From positions 3,782,001-3,846,000 of the forward strand of contig OX621266.1 in assembly GCA_951640165.1 (NCBI GenBank): a stretch of 64,000 nt of DNA, given 5' to 3'. This DNA comes from Pseudoips prasinana (taxonomy: Eukaryota; Arthropoda; Insecta; Lepidoptera; Nolidae). Below the pieces are notes generated by a model. It had not been told where the DNA came from and did not search any database. It saw only the letters and a list, made by a program, of their open reading frames with translations. The position numbers and the translations under genes are program-made. Shown here piece after piece: positions 55,950 to 64,000 of this stretch. The stretch's first letter is position 1, and the number at the start of each line of letters is the position of its first letter.

Positions 55950-56414
55950 TTACTCTATCCCTAGAGCCCTGAATGAAGTTTTCACGTAATTTAGTACGCT
56001 TGTTAGGGGTAGATCCCTGTAGTCTCCTGGCTCTGGATATGCCAGCCCCAGCATGGCCATTCTGTGTCTTGCCAACGCATCGCATTTACATAATATATGC
56101 AGCATTGTTTCATTTTCTTCCCTACAGGTCCTGCAGATCGGGCTATTCGACAGTTCCAGTTTGTGTAGGTGATAGTTGGTGCCGTAGTGGCCCGTAAGTA
56201 AGTCTTTGGAGTGTTTTCCTTGCCTCTTATTGTACTTCAATGCATAGAGGTCTAGGTTTACTTCCATGGCCGCTGTTTGTGTGGTGCTAAACGCCCCTGT
56301 CATTGATAAGCAAGCAGTGCGGTGTATTTTGTTTAGTACTTTTTTGCAGCTATTTAGTTCTGTTCTTGGCCACCAGACGATACTACCGTACATCAGTACC
56401 GGTTTTACTACCAT
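55950..56414 (-). pseudogene. LINE ORF2 C-terminal part (I/R1/LOA-like), internally deleted
   Basis: 154 codons. VVKPVLMYGSIVWWPRTELN and LNKIHRTACLSMTGAFSTTQ follow the RT in RNase-H-bearing LINEs. Then MEVNLDLYALKYN jumps to KDLLTGHYGTNYHLHKL and CRTCREENETMLHILCKC, a Cys/His finger found after RNase H. The RNase H domain itself is absent, so an in-frame deletion probably removed it. Confidence 0.65.
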
Positions 56415-56439
56415 TATGTAAAGCAGAATAAATTAGACA

Positions 56440-57062
56440 TATAGGATAACACCAACGCCACATTGGCGTGCGTTCAGGCGCAATTTAATCCTCGCGCACC
56501 ACTGTGTTTCCCGTCTATACTTAATGAGCGGCTGGTGTGGCTCCCCACCCTATTCGCTGGCGGACGTGTATTTTGGTAAAAACTGGCGCGCCAGGAGTGC
56601 CACCGCCACAAAGATACCGTACGGTATTCTCGTGAGATCCGTATGGCCACTACACACTGCAGGCTGTTGAGTATAGCTCTGAAGCGGAAGCACCCGTCAG
56701 TCGTTCAGACCGGAGCTGCGGAAGGGCGCCCCATAGAGGGCGACGGATCGCACGACACCACCGTAGAGGTGGCGAACTACTTCGAGAGCTCCCCCGAGAT
56801 TCGGCAAAAGCCGGTGTAACGCGCCGGTTATACTTCGAGAGCTCCCCCGAGATTCGGCAAAAGCCGGTGTAACGCGCCGGTTACCCGTCGCAATCGGGGG
56901 GCCAGACGCTCAAAGGGCTCCTCGAAACCCCATTGACTAAATTCGTTGCGGGATCCAAGACAGTTAAAGCCATTCCCCGGGACATGCCTGAGCCTCACCG
57001 CTCAGTGTCATTTCATTGTGTGCCACTGTTGATCCTGGCTTACAGGAGTTGCAGTGGTGGGT
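56440..57062 (+). repeat. GC-rich LINE-derived block
   Basis: GC-rich DNA with AACTGGCGCGCCAGGAGTGC, CGTTGCGGGATCCAAGACAG and TGATCCTGGCTTACAGGAGT; probably the ORF end and 3' UTR of a plus-strand LINE of the R1/RTE type, inferred from composition and polarity only. It contains the duplication at 56778-56883. Confidence 0.45.
56778..56883. repeat. Perfect 53-bp tandem duplication
   Basis: TACTTCGAGAGCTCCCCCGA ... ACGCGCCGGTTA occurs at 56778-56830 and again at 56831-56883, identical. Confidence 0.95.
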
Positions 57063-57680
57063 AAGAGGTGGGAAAAGATTTAAAAAAGGTCGTCTTCAAC
57101 CCTTTATTTTTGATGTGATAGGTGATGCTTAAACTTTGTGACTGATTATTGTATTTTTAAGTTATATTATAGGTATCTTACTTATCAAAAACTCATCATA
57201 GGGGCTACCCTAACGGTGAGCCACTATGGAAGTTTCGTAAAAAGTATATTGGTGAATGACGAATTTGTTATTTTTATTAATATTTTAATTCATAATATTA
57301 CTATTTTATTTTTGTAACTATGTATTAGGAGATAACTACAAGTGTACTTACTCTAAGACTACTTTTTTTTCATTAAAACTGTTTTTTTTTTTTTATAAAT
57401 AGTGAATAAATTTATTTTGTTTTCATTTATGGCTGGTTCCTAGAATTGTCGTTTTAGAACTATAAATAATACTACGAGTCGTAAGAGACATTCTGGTAGA
57501 TTACTTGTGACATTTAACCCATACTACCACTTTCACAGACATTGCCGCATGTCGGATATTTTCTTTTGCCCCTTGGAGTACAAAACTCGATGGGTGGAAG
57601 TACCACATTTCCATTACTTCATCCCACTTGCATCGTCGCTAATGTCTAACATCCTCACTATCTTCTTACTAAGCACTGTT
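57063..57680. other. AT-rich interior of the 3.6-kb element
   Basis: No gene; a few weak copies of the terminal motif (for example GTCGCTAATGTCTAACATCC near 57637). Confidence 0.5.
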
Positions 57681-57689
57681 TCTTATGCT

Positions 57690-57910
57690 CTATTACCTAT
57701 TGGCGTAATCATGTGAATCGCCGCTTATTCTGTTCTACCCATTTATATTATTATAGAGTCATGTCAGTTATCCTTCTCTAACCATTTAAGTTATTCTAGA
57801 GCCATGTCGCTTATGTCCTATTACCTTTTCGTTTTTTTCTATGTGGAGGTATCTTATGCCGAACTACCTTACAAGAAAAATAAGGTTATTTGGTATAAGC
57901 GACATAAAAT
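57690..57910. repeat. Right subterminal array of the terminal motif
   Basis: Degenerate copies near 57690, 57721, 57764, 57807 and 57850 in plus orientation, and GGTATAAGCGACATA near 57893 in minus orientation. Confidence 0.75.
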
Positions 57911-58585
57911 CACATAAAACAACATCTAATCGAAAAACTAAAAATGCCAATGAATGCTTTTACTTATCTCGATTCTAGAACTGTTTCTTTTTTAACAATA
58001 CGACAATAAATAAAAAAGTTATGTTCGTTTTTCTATAATTTCAAACTTTAAACTGCTCCCCTGAACGATTTGATTTTTGTCGCTTATCCCCTACTTCCTT
58101 TTAACCGTCGATATATTAAATTTATATAAGTATAATTATAATTTTATAAGTATAATTTTAAATTTATATTAATTACTTAATTTTGTGTCAGGGGACATAG
58201 TGTCCGTAACTTTAACAAATTAATATTTATATTATTGTAATATTGAGGTTAAGTTTCAATCCTCTTTTCATTGAGAAAATGAATAATTAAACTATAACCT
58301 CTTAAATTATATCAGAATTTTCATAATATCTATATGTAACCTAAAATGTGTTTTTTAACATTCAATACAATAATAAATTAATAATATAAGGTAATAACAT
58401 AAGTAAGTGTAAAGGATTTCTTTTATATAAAAAATATTACAATGTTACCATATCAAAATTAGTTTCATTTATTATCATATTATAATAATAAATTACCTTT
58501 ATTGTAATATCTATTTTTTCAAGGTAATTTACTAAAATAAATTACTAAAACATAATAATAATAATTATATAAAACATAAAAAACT

Positions 58586-58663
58586 GGCCCAACTCGGATT
58601 CGAACTCACAACTATCCCGATCACATTAGCGAGAGCAGCCTCGTTACCGATCTAGCTAATGTT
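58586..58663 (-). repeat. tRNA-like sequence near the right end
   Basis: On minus: TAGCTAGATCGGTAACGAGG (A-box-like) and GAGTTCGAATCCGAG (B-box). Opposite in orientation to the one at 53686-53760. Confidence 0.5.
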
Positions 58664-58922
58664 AACTTATATTCACGTGTTGAAATTTTGCATTACTAGG
58701 AAAAAAATAATCGACGGCGATAAAAAAAACAAGTTACTGATATTGTCATCCTTGTCTAGCATTGACCACATCTATAACTACTCGTAGCGATGCTACACGA
58801 CATGTTAATTTGTTAGCGTTGGAACATCGCTTACACGGATAAATATGCGTGTGTGTATAGGCGCCGCAGCCCGCAGGCGATAATGGCCATTGCGGTGTAA
58901 GTGGACTTCTGGCCGTTGACTG

Positions 58923-59892
58923 TACATCGTAGAGGTTAATAATTGTTTTGTTAAATATTTGCACCTTTTCGTCAATCGACTCTGCAGCTATTAAAGATGA
59001 CCAGTCAATGCTGTTAGCATCTGCTCGGAGATGTTCCAAGTTTATACCACCAAAATTGCGCTGCATTAGTATTTTAGATTTTGCCTTAGGTGGGCGAATT
59101 TTGTAAGAAAGGAAGAGAAGGTCATGGTAAGAAAAGGCATCTGCTAAACACTGCCCGTGCTTAGCGACATGGTTTTGAGAAGAGACAAGAATAATATCAA
59201 GGAGCGAAGGAGCGGAATTGGAAATGATGAGTTGCATTTAGAGGAAGAATACAAAGGTTACTAGATTCTGCAGCAGAAGTTAACAAGGATGAACGAGAGT
59301 CGTTCTTTAACAGACAAGTTTTAAAATCACCCATTATAATTGAGTGGTCGTAATTGGGAGTGAATGTTTCAAGTAAGAGCTCAAAAGAAGAAAAGAAATG
59401 TATACGAAGAGAAGGATAGTAATATACACCCAGTAAAATTTTGGAATGGTGTAGCTCAACTTCAAGTAGAAGATGTTCACCAGCGTTTGGTGAAGGTGGC
59501 TGAGAGGATAAACTAAGAATAGAGTAGTTGAAATGATGACGAAGATATATCGCAACTCCACCACCACCGGTTCCAGTTCGATCATTTCTGATGAGCTGAA
59601 AACCAGGTAGTGAGTAAGAGGCTGAAGGGAGACAAGGTTTGAGCCAAGACTCAGAAACAAGGATAGCATGAATATTTTTACATTGGAAACTGGCCAGCAT
59701 ATAGGAAAAATGAGCCGGAATACTTTGGGCATTTATATGAATCACATTGAAATTACGCGATACATCGGCAAAGTGGGATTCCAACGTATCCCCAAGCGAT
59801 GGAATACTAATAAAACTGTCGCCATCACTATTGGCCGAAAAATAAGATTCAGAATCACTACTTTCATCTTCGGTGTTAGACATAAAAAACAA
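58923..59892 (-). pseudogene. LINE ORF2, endonuclease half of the split LINE
   Basis: Start: SNTEDESSDSESYFSANSDG. EN: HAILVSESWLKP, RNDRTGTGGGGVAIYLR, HSIIMGDFKTCLL and FSYHDLLFLSYKIRPPKAKS. The usual GDFN is GDFK here, changing a catalytic-site Asn. A small deletion near 59220-59237 shifts the frame (HHF | NSAPSLLD). The coding ends at NLYDV at 58923-58936, where the transposon begins. Equivalent to 36462-37341 plus 45145-45229 in the other copy. Confidence 0.88.
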
Positions 59893-60370
59893 AATAATTC
59901 AATAAACTAAATAATATAAATATATGTAAAATACTTAAGAACAACAATACAAAACAAATAAATATACAATACGCAATATCACCTTTAACTAACCTACCAG
60001 TTCAGTGCGTAAAGAGAATTAATGAGAGTTTTAAGTTTGTTTCTACTCACCCCGTTTGAAATCTAGTAGCGTGTAGTAGAATTACAGGATGTCTATGGTA
60101 TGGTGTCATATTAAAAGTTAAACGCGTCATTTGACGTTTCTATTATGCAAGTGTGGAAAAGATCACAAATGAAATGACGTAAAGTTATAACAAAGAAATC
60201 ATAGAATTCTAAACAATTCAGAATATGAGAACATAACAACACTTAAAGTTAGAAATCAATAAAAAATTATGAATAAAATAGGTAGAAACAGAAAATACGT
60301 AAATGCAATTATGTAAAAACATCGCTAATGTGCGTAAACACACGTAAACAATATTAAGAAGATACAAATT
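59893..60370. other. AT-rich block, probably LINE 5' region
   Basis: No gene; sits between the EN start and the small ORF1-like piece. Confidence 0.4.
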
Positions 60371-60383
60371 AAGTCAACATGAA

Positions 60384-60605
60384 TTACTTCTTAGTTCTTC
60401 GAGTTTTCCCGACTGCAGCCGTAGTAGACGTGTCCGTGGCCGCGATTTTCGAAGCGTCTTCCTTGGTGTGCTGCGGCGCAGAGCCGATCTTGTTGAGATC
60501 CTCCATCGAGACGACCTTGTGGCGGCTGCCACCTCGATCCAGGATATATATGACTCCGTCCCGAGTCCAAGTATTTGAAATTCCGTGGCGCTGGCGTGCA
60601 GCCAT
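60384..60605 (-). CDS. Small ORF resembling the end of a jockey ORF1
   Basis: 73 codons: MAARQRHGISNTWTRDGVIY then ILDRGGSRHKVVSMEDLNKI. The pattern AARxR ... (T/W)WTRDGxIYxxxxxxxxxxxVxSxxxL resembles the C-terminal tip of FP25K/ORF1-type nucleic-acid-binding proteins of lepidopteran LINEs. It is on the same strand and upstream of the ORF2 at 59892, so it may be the 5' remainder of that LINE, or an unrelated fragment. Confidence 0.4.
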   Translation of the reverse strand: MAARQRHGISNTWTRDGVIYILDRGGSRHKVVSMEDLNKIGSAPQHTKEDASKIAATDTSTTAAVGKTRRTKK

Positions 60606-60744
60606 GATATGACATTTTATTTTTTTAATAATACGACATTGATTTCCAATTAGAAAACAAGTTAATATTTTTTATACACGAAACTCGATTTTCGATCCAG
60701 TGTGCGCCACCAATTTTGTACTATGTTTGCCATTATTAATTACT

Positions 60745-61056
60745 AGCTGTGCCCCGCGGTTTTTCCCGCGTTAAACTTTATAAATGATCACAGCTCCTCC
60801 ACCGTAGGTGATAGCGTAATAATATGTAGCCTATATGTTGACCCGATCTCTTAGTAATATTCATGCAAAATTTGAAGTAAATCCATGCAGTACTTTTTGA
60901 ATTTAGCCCGGACATACATACAGACAAACAGACAAAAATTCTATAAACTATATTTTTGTATTCGATATCGATAGTAAATCTAGCTACAAGTATCCTTTTA
61001 AAAAAATATTCAATGTACAGTTTTGACTTTCCTACGAATTTATTATATGTATAGAT
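60745..61056 (+). repeat. Interspersed repeat (GCCCCGCGG head)
   Basis: Begins ACTAGCTGTGCCCCGCGGTT, passes CCCGGACATACATACAGACA and ends AAAAAATATTCAATGTACAG...TTATATGTATAGAT. The end is shared with 50696-50766, the head with 46430. Confidence 0.7.
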
Positions 61057-61059
61057 TAG

Positions 61060-61460
61060 CCAATTGCTTTCACCAGTCCGTAACTGATCGACGAGGTTAA
61101 ACGACCTGCTGAAGCACCTAGGCACGTAGGCAGTCTATAGATGGATGACCGGGTAAAGTGGTTTAATATCGGACGGTCTCCGTGTACGTTAAGCTGTCAG
61201 TCCCGGTTGTTGTCATTAGACAACAGTCGACAACCTATGTCAGAGATAAAACCACAACCCTGCAGGATAAAATGCGTGCTGTTAAAGTCAATAATACTTA
61301 GTGCGCTTGGTGCACCTGGCATTGTACCGCACTCACATGTACACAAGTCCGGCGTCAAGCCGTTTTTACTGTGTTCCGTCATGTGGGAGCCATTGACTAA
61401 ATAAAGGTAAGCATTTTGTACTCAATGCGCACATTGGGGAAATACCTCCTTACTGAATAG
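61060..61460 (+). repeat. LINE 3'-end-like GC-rich repeat
   Basis: GAAGCACCTAGGCACGTAGG, GATGGATGACCGGGTAAAGT and GGACGGTCTCCGTGTACGTT are blocks I recognise from lepidopteran LINE 3' ends. It directly precedes the RT of the next LINE, so it is a separate insertion or the target. Confidence 0.45.
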
Positions 61461-61461
61461 A

Positions 61462-62940
61462 TGAAGATAAGAGTACTACTCAATTGCTGCGTAAATTCAC
61501 CGATGAGGTAAATGGGCATTTGCACAATAAAGTTCAGATATTGGCTCTATTCATCGACTTCAGCAAAGCTTTCGATGTTCTCAAGTGGGATACTCTTTAT
61601 AATAAATTATCTCGAAACGGTATACAGGGTCCCTTACTGGAACTACTTAAAAATTATCACAGCAACCGATACAACACTGTGAAGATACAAAACCAGTTTA
61701 GTGACCTTATTATCTCCACCAAAGGCACAGCCCAGGGGTCAATTGTTGGGCCATGGGAATACCTTTTATACGTCAATGATATGCCTAATATTATAAAGTG
61801 CGGGTCCTTTTATCAATTCGCTGATGATACATGTATTTTAGTGGCACACAAAAATATATATGAGGCTGAAAAAATACTACAACACAATTTCGACCAAATT
61901 TGTAAATGGTCGCACGACAATGATCTTATAATTAACGTTACTAGAAATAATATCTAATGTATACAACTATATTACTACAAACATGTTCTGACTATTTACA
62001 AGCGCTTTTTTAAAGTCTACGTGAATAAAAACCTTTTTTATTTATTTATTATTTATTTATTTAAACTCAGTTAAAACTAAAATCGTTCACATTCATTCAT
62101 CTCATAACAGGTCAGCACCTCCAAGTATTAAAGCTCACGACCACACATGTCTACACAGTTCTAACAACATCGATTGTAAGTGTCCGACCTTAGAGGTAGT
62201 ACATAGCCATATGTACATAGGCCTAATTATTGATAGCCGTTTTTGCTGGAACCAACATAAAGACCATGTATGTAACAAACTTAGAGCCATCATAGGTAAA
62301 TTCAGTGTGTTAAAACATAAACTGCCATTCAAAATACTTCGGATGCTATATATGGCTTTAGCAGATTCTGTAATAAGCTACGGACTAAGTAGTTACGGAA
62401 GAACCTACACATCATACTTAGCCGACATATATAAATTACAGCTGAAGCTACTAAAAATAATCATTCCAAATCATATTAAAAACATATATAAGGATAACGA
62501 AACCGGTTTGTTTAAGCACTGTAAAATCATGAATATATATGACAAAACTCAGTATCTGAATTTAACTGAAACTAATCAGTCACATTTATTAGTTAAAAAT
62601 ACTCGACCTGACTTTTTAAGACAAAATATACCTAGAGATAAATTCACCTTACCCAAAACAAATAACTTATACGGCACAAGAATTGCAGAATACGTCATTC
62701 CGAAATTTACAAATAACATTCCCGAAGAACTGCAAAAATTATATATAGAGGGGGCGAAAGGTTTTAAATCTAAATTAAAAGATTACTACCTTAAAAAATG
62801 ATATTGTAGTAGATTTTAAGCACTAACAATAATGCTGTGTGAACGATTCGCCGCTACCCACATAAACCCTTAGAGGTTTCTGCGGTTCGGCTTGTGAAAT
62901 GTAATGTGCAAGGAAAAATATATTGAATAAATAAATAAAA
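61462..62940 (+). pseudogene. LINE RT, plus strand, broken only by a short insertion
   Basis: The RT opens with STTQLLRKFTDEVN and FIDFSKAFDVLKWD, TAQGSIVGPWEYLLYVND and YQFADDTCILVAH. The frame ends at 61957 inside the inserted element 61941-62069. Taking the target duplication into account, the frame continues at 62074 without a stop through MYIGLIIDSRFCWNQHKDH and SVISYGLSSYG to the C-terminal KSKLKDYYLKK at 62801. A polyA-like tail lies at 62918-62955. EN and early RT are missing (5' truncation at about 61462). Confidence 0.88.
61941..62069 (+). mobile_element. Short 129-bp dispersed element, copy 3, TSD GTTA
   Basis: CTAGAAATAATATC ... to AAACTCA, flanked by GTTA at 61937-61940 and 62070-62073. 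It interrupts the RT frame between IINV and KTKIV. The insertion adds 133 bp in total, which exactly explains the frame change. Confidence 0.88.
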
Positions 62941-62955
62941 AAAAAAAAAAAAAAG

Positions 62956-63154
62956 TTATAATAACTTTATGGTGAGTTCTTGCAGGTGCTCCGAGATCAC
63001 AAGTGTGAGATGTGGTGACATAATATCGACGCGGCGAAAGTTTATTCTTTGAGATAAAACATATCAGCCTAGTGAGACTCGAACGTTCATGCCTTCTTTG
63101 TGTTTTAAATCTTAGACACTTTAAACATATGTTTTCGTTTTTTTCTGATATAGG
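62956..63154. other. Spacer between two LINE remnants
   Basis: No gene recognised. Confidence 0.4.
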
Positions 63155-63907
63155 CAGGTATGTTTATGGTTTCAACATAATTTACTAACTATTAATATTT
63201 CTAAAACCTGTTACATAATATTTAAAGCAAAGAATAAAATTATACCTCCACACACATCATTATTAATAAATAACGAACCCTTGCAGCAAAAATCATGTGA
63301 AAAATATCTCGGATTAAGAATTGACAGTAATTTATCATGGCATGCTCACTTGGATCACATAAAAACTAAACTATCGTCACTACTGGGATCACTTCGGAAC
63401 ATAGTTAAATGCATTCCAAACAAATTGCGACACAGTATTTACAATGCTTTAGTTAAACCTCACTTACATTATCTAATAGAAATCTGGGGTAATACAGTTA
63501 AGACAAAATTAGGAGAGCTACAAATGATGCAAAATAAACTTATAAAATTAATTTTTAACTATCCACGCCTTACTCCAACACGTAAAATCTACGAAGAAAC
63601 TAAAATTATGAATTTAACACAATTATTTACGTACAACACCTGCATTTTTATTCGGAAAGTTCTTAACAAAAATATTAAATCTAGTTTATCTTTCATCAAA
63701 ATCAAGCACACAACTCAACGTAGTACTCGCCGGGCGAGTTTTTTGGTCTTACCTAAGATTAGGACAAATTAGGGCAAGAAGATGCTGACTTATCAAGGGG
63801 CACAGATGTTCAACAAACTACCACCAGACATTAAACATGTAAACTCATCTAATGTATTCAAAACCCGATTATTTCAATATGTACAAGAATCTTACTCAAT
63901 ATCTTAA
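63155..63907 (+). pseudogene. LINE RT C-terminal part, plus strand
   Basis: Open from about 63165 (LLTINISKTCYIIFKAKNKI) through YLGLRIDSNLSWHAHLDH, KCIPNKLRHSIYNALVKPHL and TRKIYEETKIMNL. A TAG at 63770-63772 stands where the related LINE at 23996 has Tyr (RTNYGKK). The same frame continues as MLTYQGAQMFNKLPPDIKH to TAA at about 63905. One nonsense codon; EN and the catalytic RT part are missing. The last ~90 bp of the window are its 3' UTR. Confidence 0.82.
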
Positions 63908-64000
63908 CCTCGGGAAAGTGGGTACATTAGATGAGTACCAAACTACGAACTCGACCTTATGTAATTTATTATAAGTTATTATTTATTGTTCTCAAGTAAG

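Larger units (their letters stand above)
54485..58113. mobile_element. 3.6-kb element with terminal-motif arrays
   Basis: Both ends read TATCGACGGTTAAAAGGAAG and then TAGGGGATAAGCGACA, about 35 bp perfectly inverted. TA (or ATAT, ambiguous) flanks both ends. It lies 4 bp after the stop codon of the Tc1-like remnant. The terminal motif GTCGCTTATNCCCTACTNCC recurs in degenerate arrays near both ends. No transposase is recognised inside; the middle holds LINE pieces. Confidence 0.85.
53525..58922 (+). mobile_element. Tc1/mariner-like element splitting the LINE
   Basis: 5.4 kb including a nested element. The ends are inverted: CAGTAACAGCCAGAAGTCGA at left, and CAGTCAACGGCCAGAAGTCC as the reverse complement of the right end, about 21 of 24 matching. 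TA flanks both sides (53523-53524 and 58923-58924). The left LINE half ends at the codons for VHAP and the right half ends at YDV, so the two join into the family's LYDVHAP when the element and one TA are discounted. It contains a transposase remnant at 54068-54480. Confidence 0.82.

Overview
The window looks like insect nuclear DNA, most likely lepidopteran. It is AT-rich and carries two spliced exons of one host gene. The rest is almost entirely interspersed repeats: jockey/CR1-type LINEs, an RTE-like 3' end, a Penelope-like fragment, a Metulj-like tRNA-SINE, Ty3/gypsy LTR elements and Tc1/mariner-like DNA transposons. I see no bacterial genes, operons or CRISPR arrays. No species can be named from sequence alone.

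Host gene: exons at 814-1057 and 3160-3393 (+) have matching splice phases and resemble TMEM237, a tetraspan protein of the ciliary transition zone. I found neither the start nor the last exons. If the gene continues rightwards, most of this window is one TE-filled intron.

1-19 kb: decayed repeats and LINE pieces. A LINE at 6.7-10.5 kb is split by a 1,063-bp class II element at 8922-9984 with a TTAT target duplication. Another LINE ORF lies at 11.3-13.4 kb. 19-23 kb: a nearly complete two-ORF LINE on the minus strand, with one premature stop. 24-28.8 kb: a LINE abutting a 528-bp tandem satellite (about 3.6 copies) that ends in a small inverted piece around a polyA-tailed insertion. 28.8-34 kb: AT-rich DNA, short tandem repeats, a LINE 3' half and the SINE.

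34-45.2 kb: a three-level nest. A jockey-type LINE (34.0-37.3 kb plus 45.14-45.23 kb) is interrupted by a Ty3/gypsy element (37346-45140, apparently identical 217-bp LTRs, GTAT target duplication). That element's pol is interrupted by a Tc1-like transposon (41861-43504, TA duplication). The gypsy element carries an extra 88-aa ORF before gag, with an N-myristoylation-type start and one membrane segment, and an internal 20-codon duplication in its reverse transcriptase.

45.7-50 kb: a Penelope-like GIY-YIG fragment with a hammerhead-like terminal motif, an RTE-like 3' end, and an env-LTR remnant of an errantivirus-like element. 51-60 kb: a second nest. One LINE is split into an RT half (51.2-53.5 kb) and an EN half (58.9-59.9 kb) by a Tc1-like derivative (53525-58922). 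That derivative contains a 3.6-kb element whose terminal motif recurs in subterminal arrays and which holds fragments of further LINEs. 60-64 kb: dispersed repeats and two plus-strand LINE remnants; the first is broken only by a 129-bp short repeat with its own target duplication.

Most candidates for something new are structural features of mobile elements, not a host defence or metabolic system.
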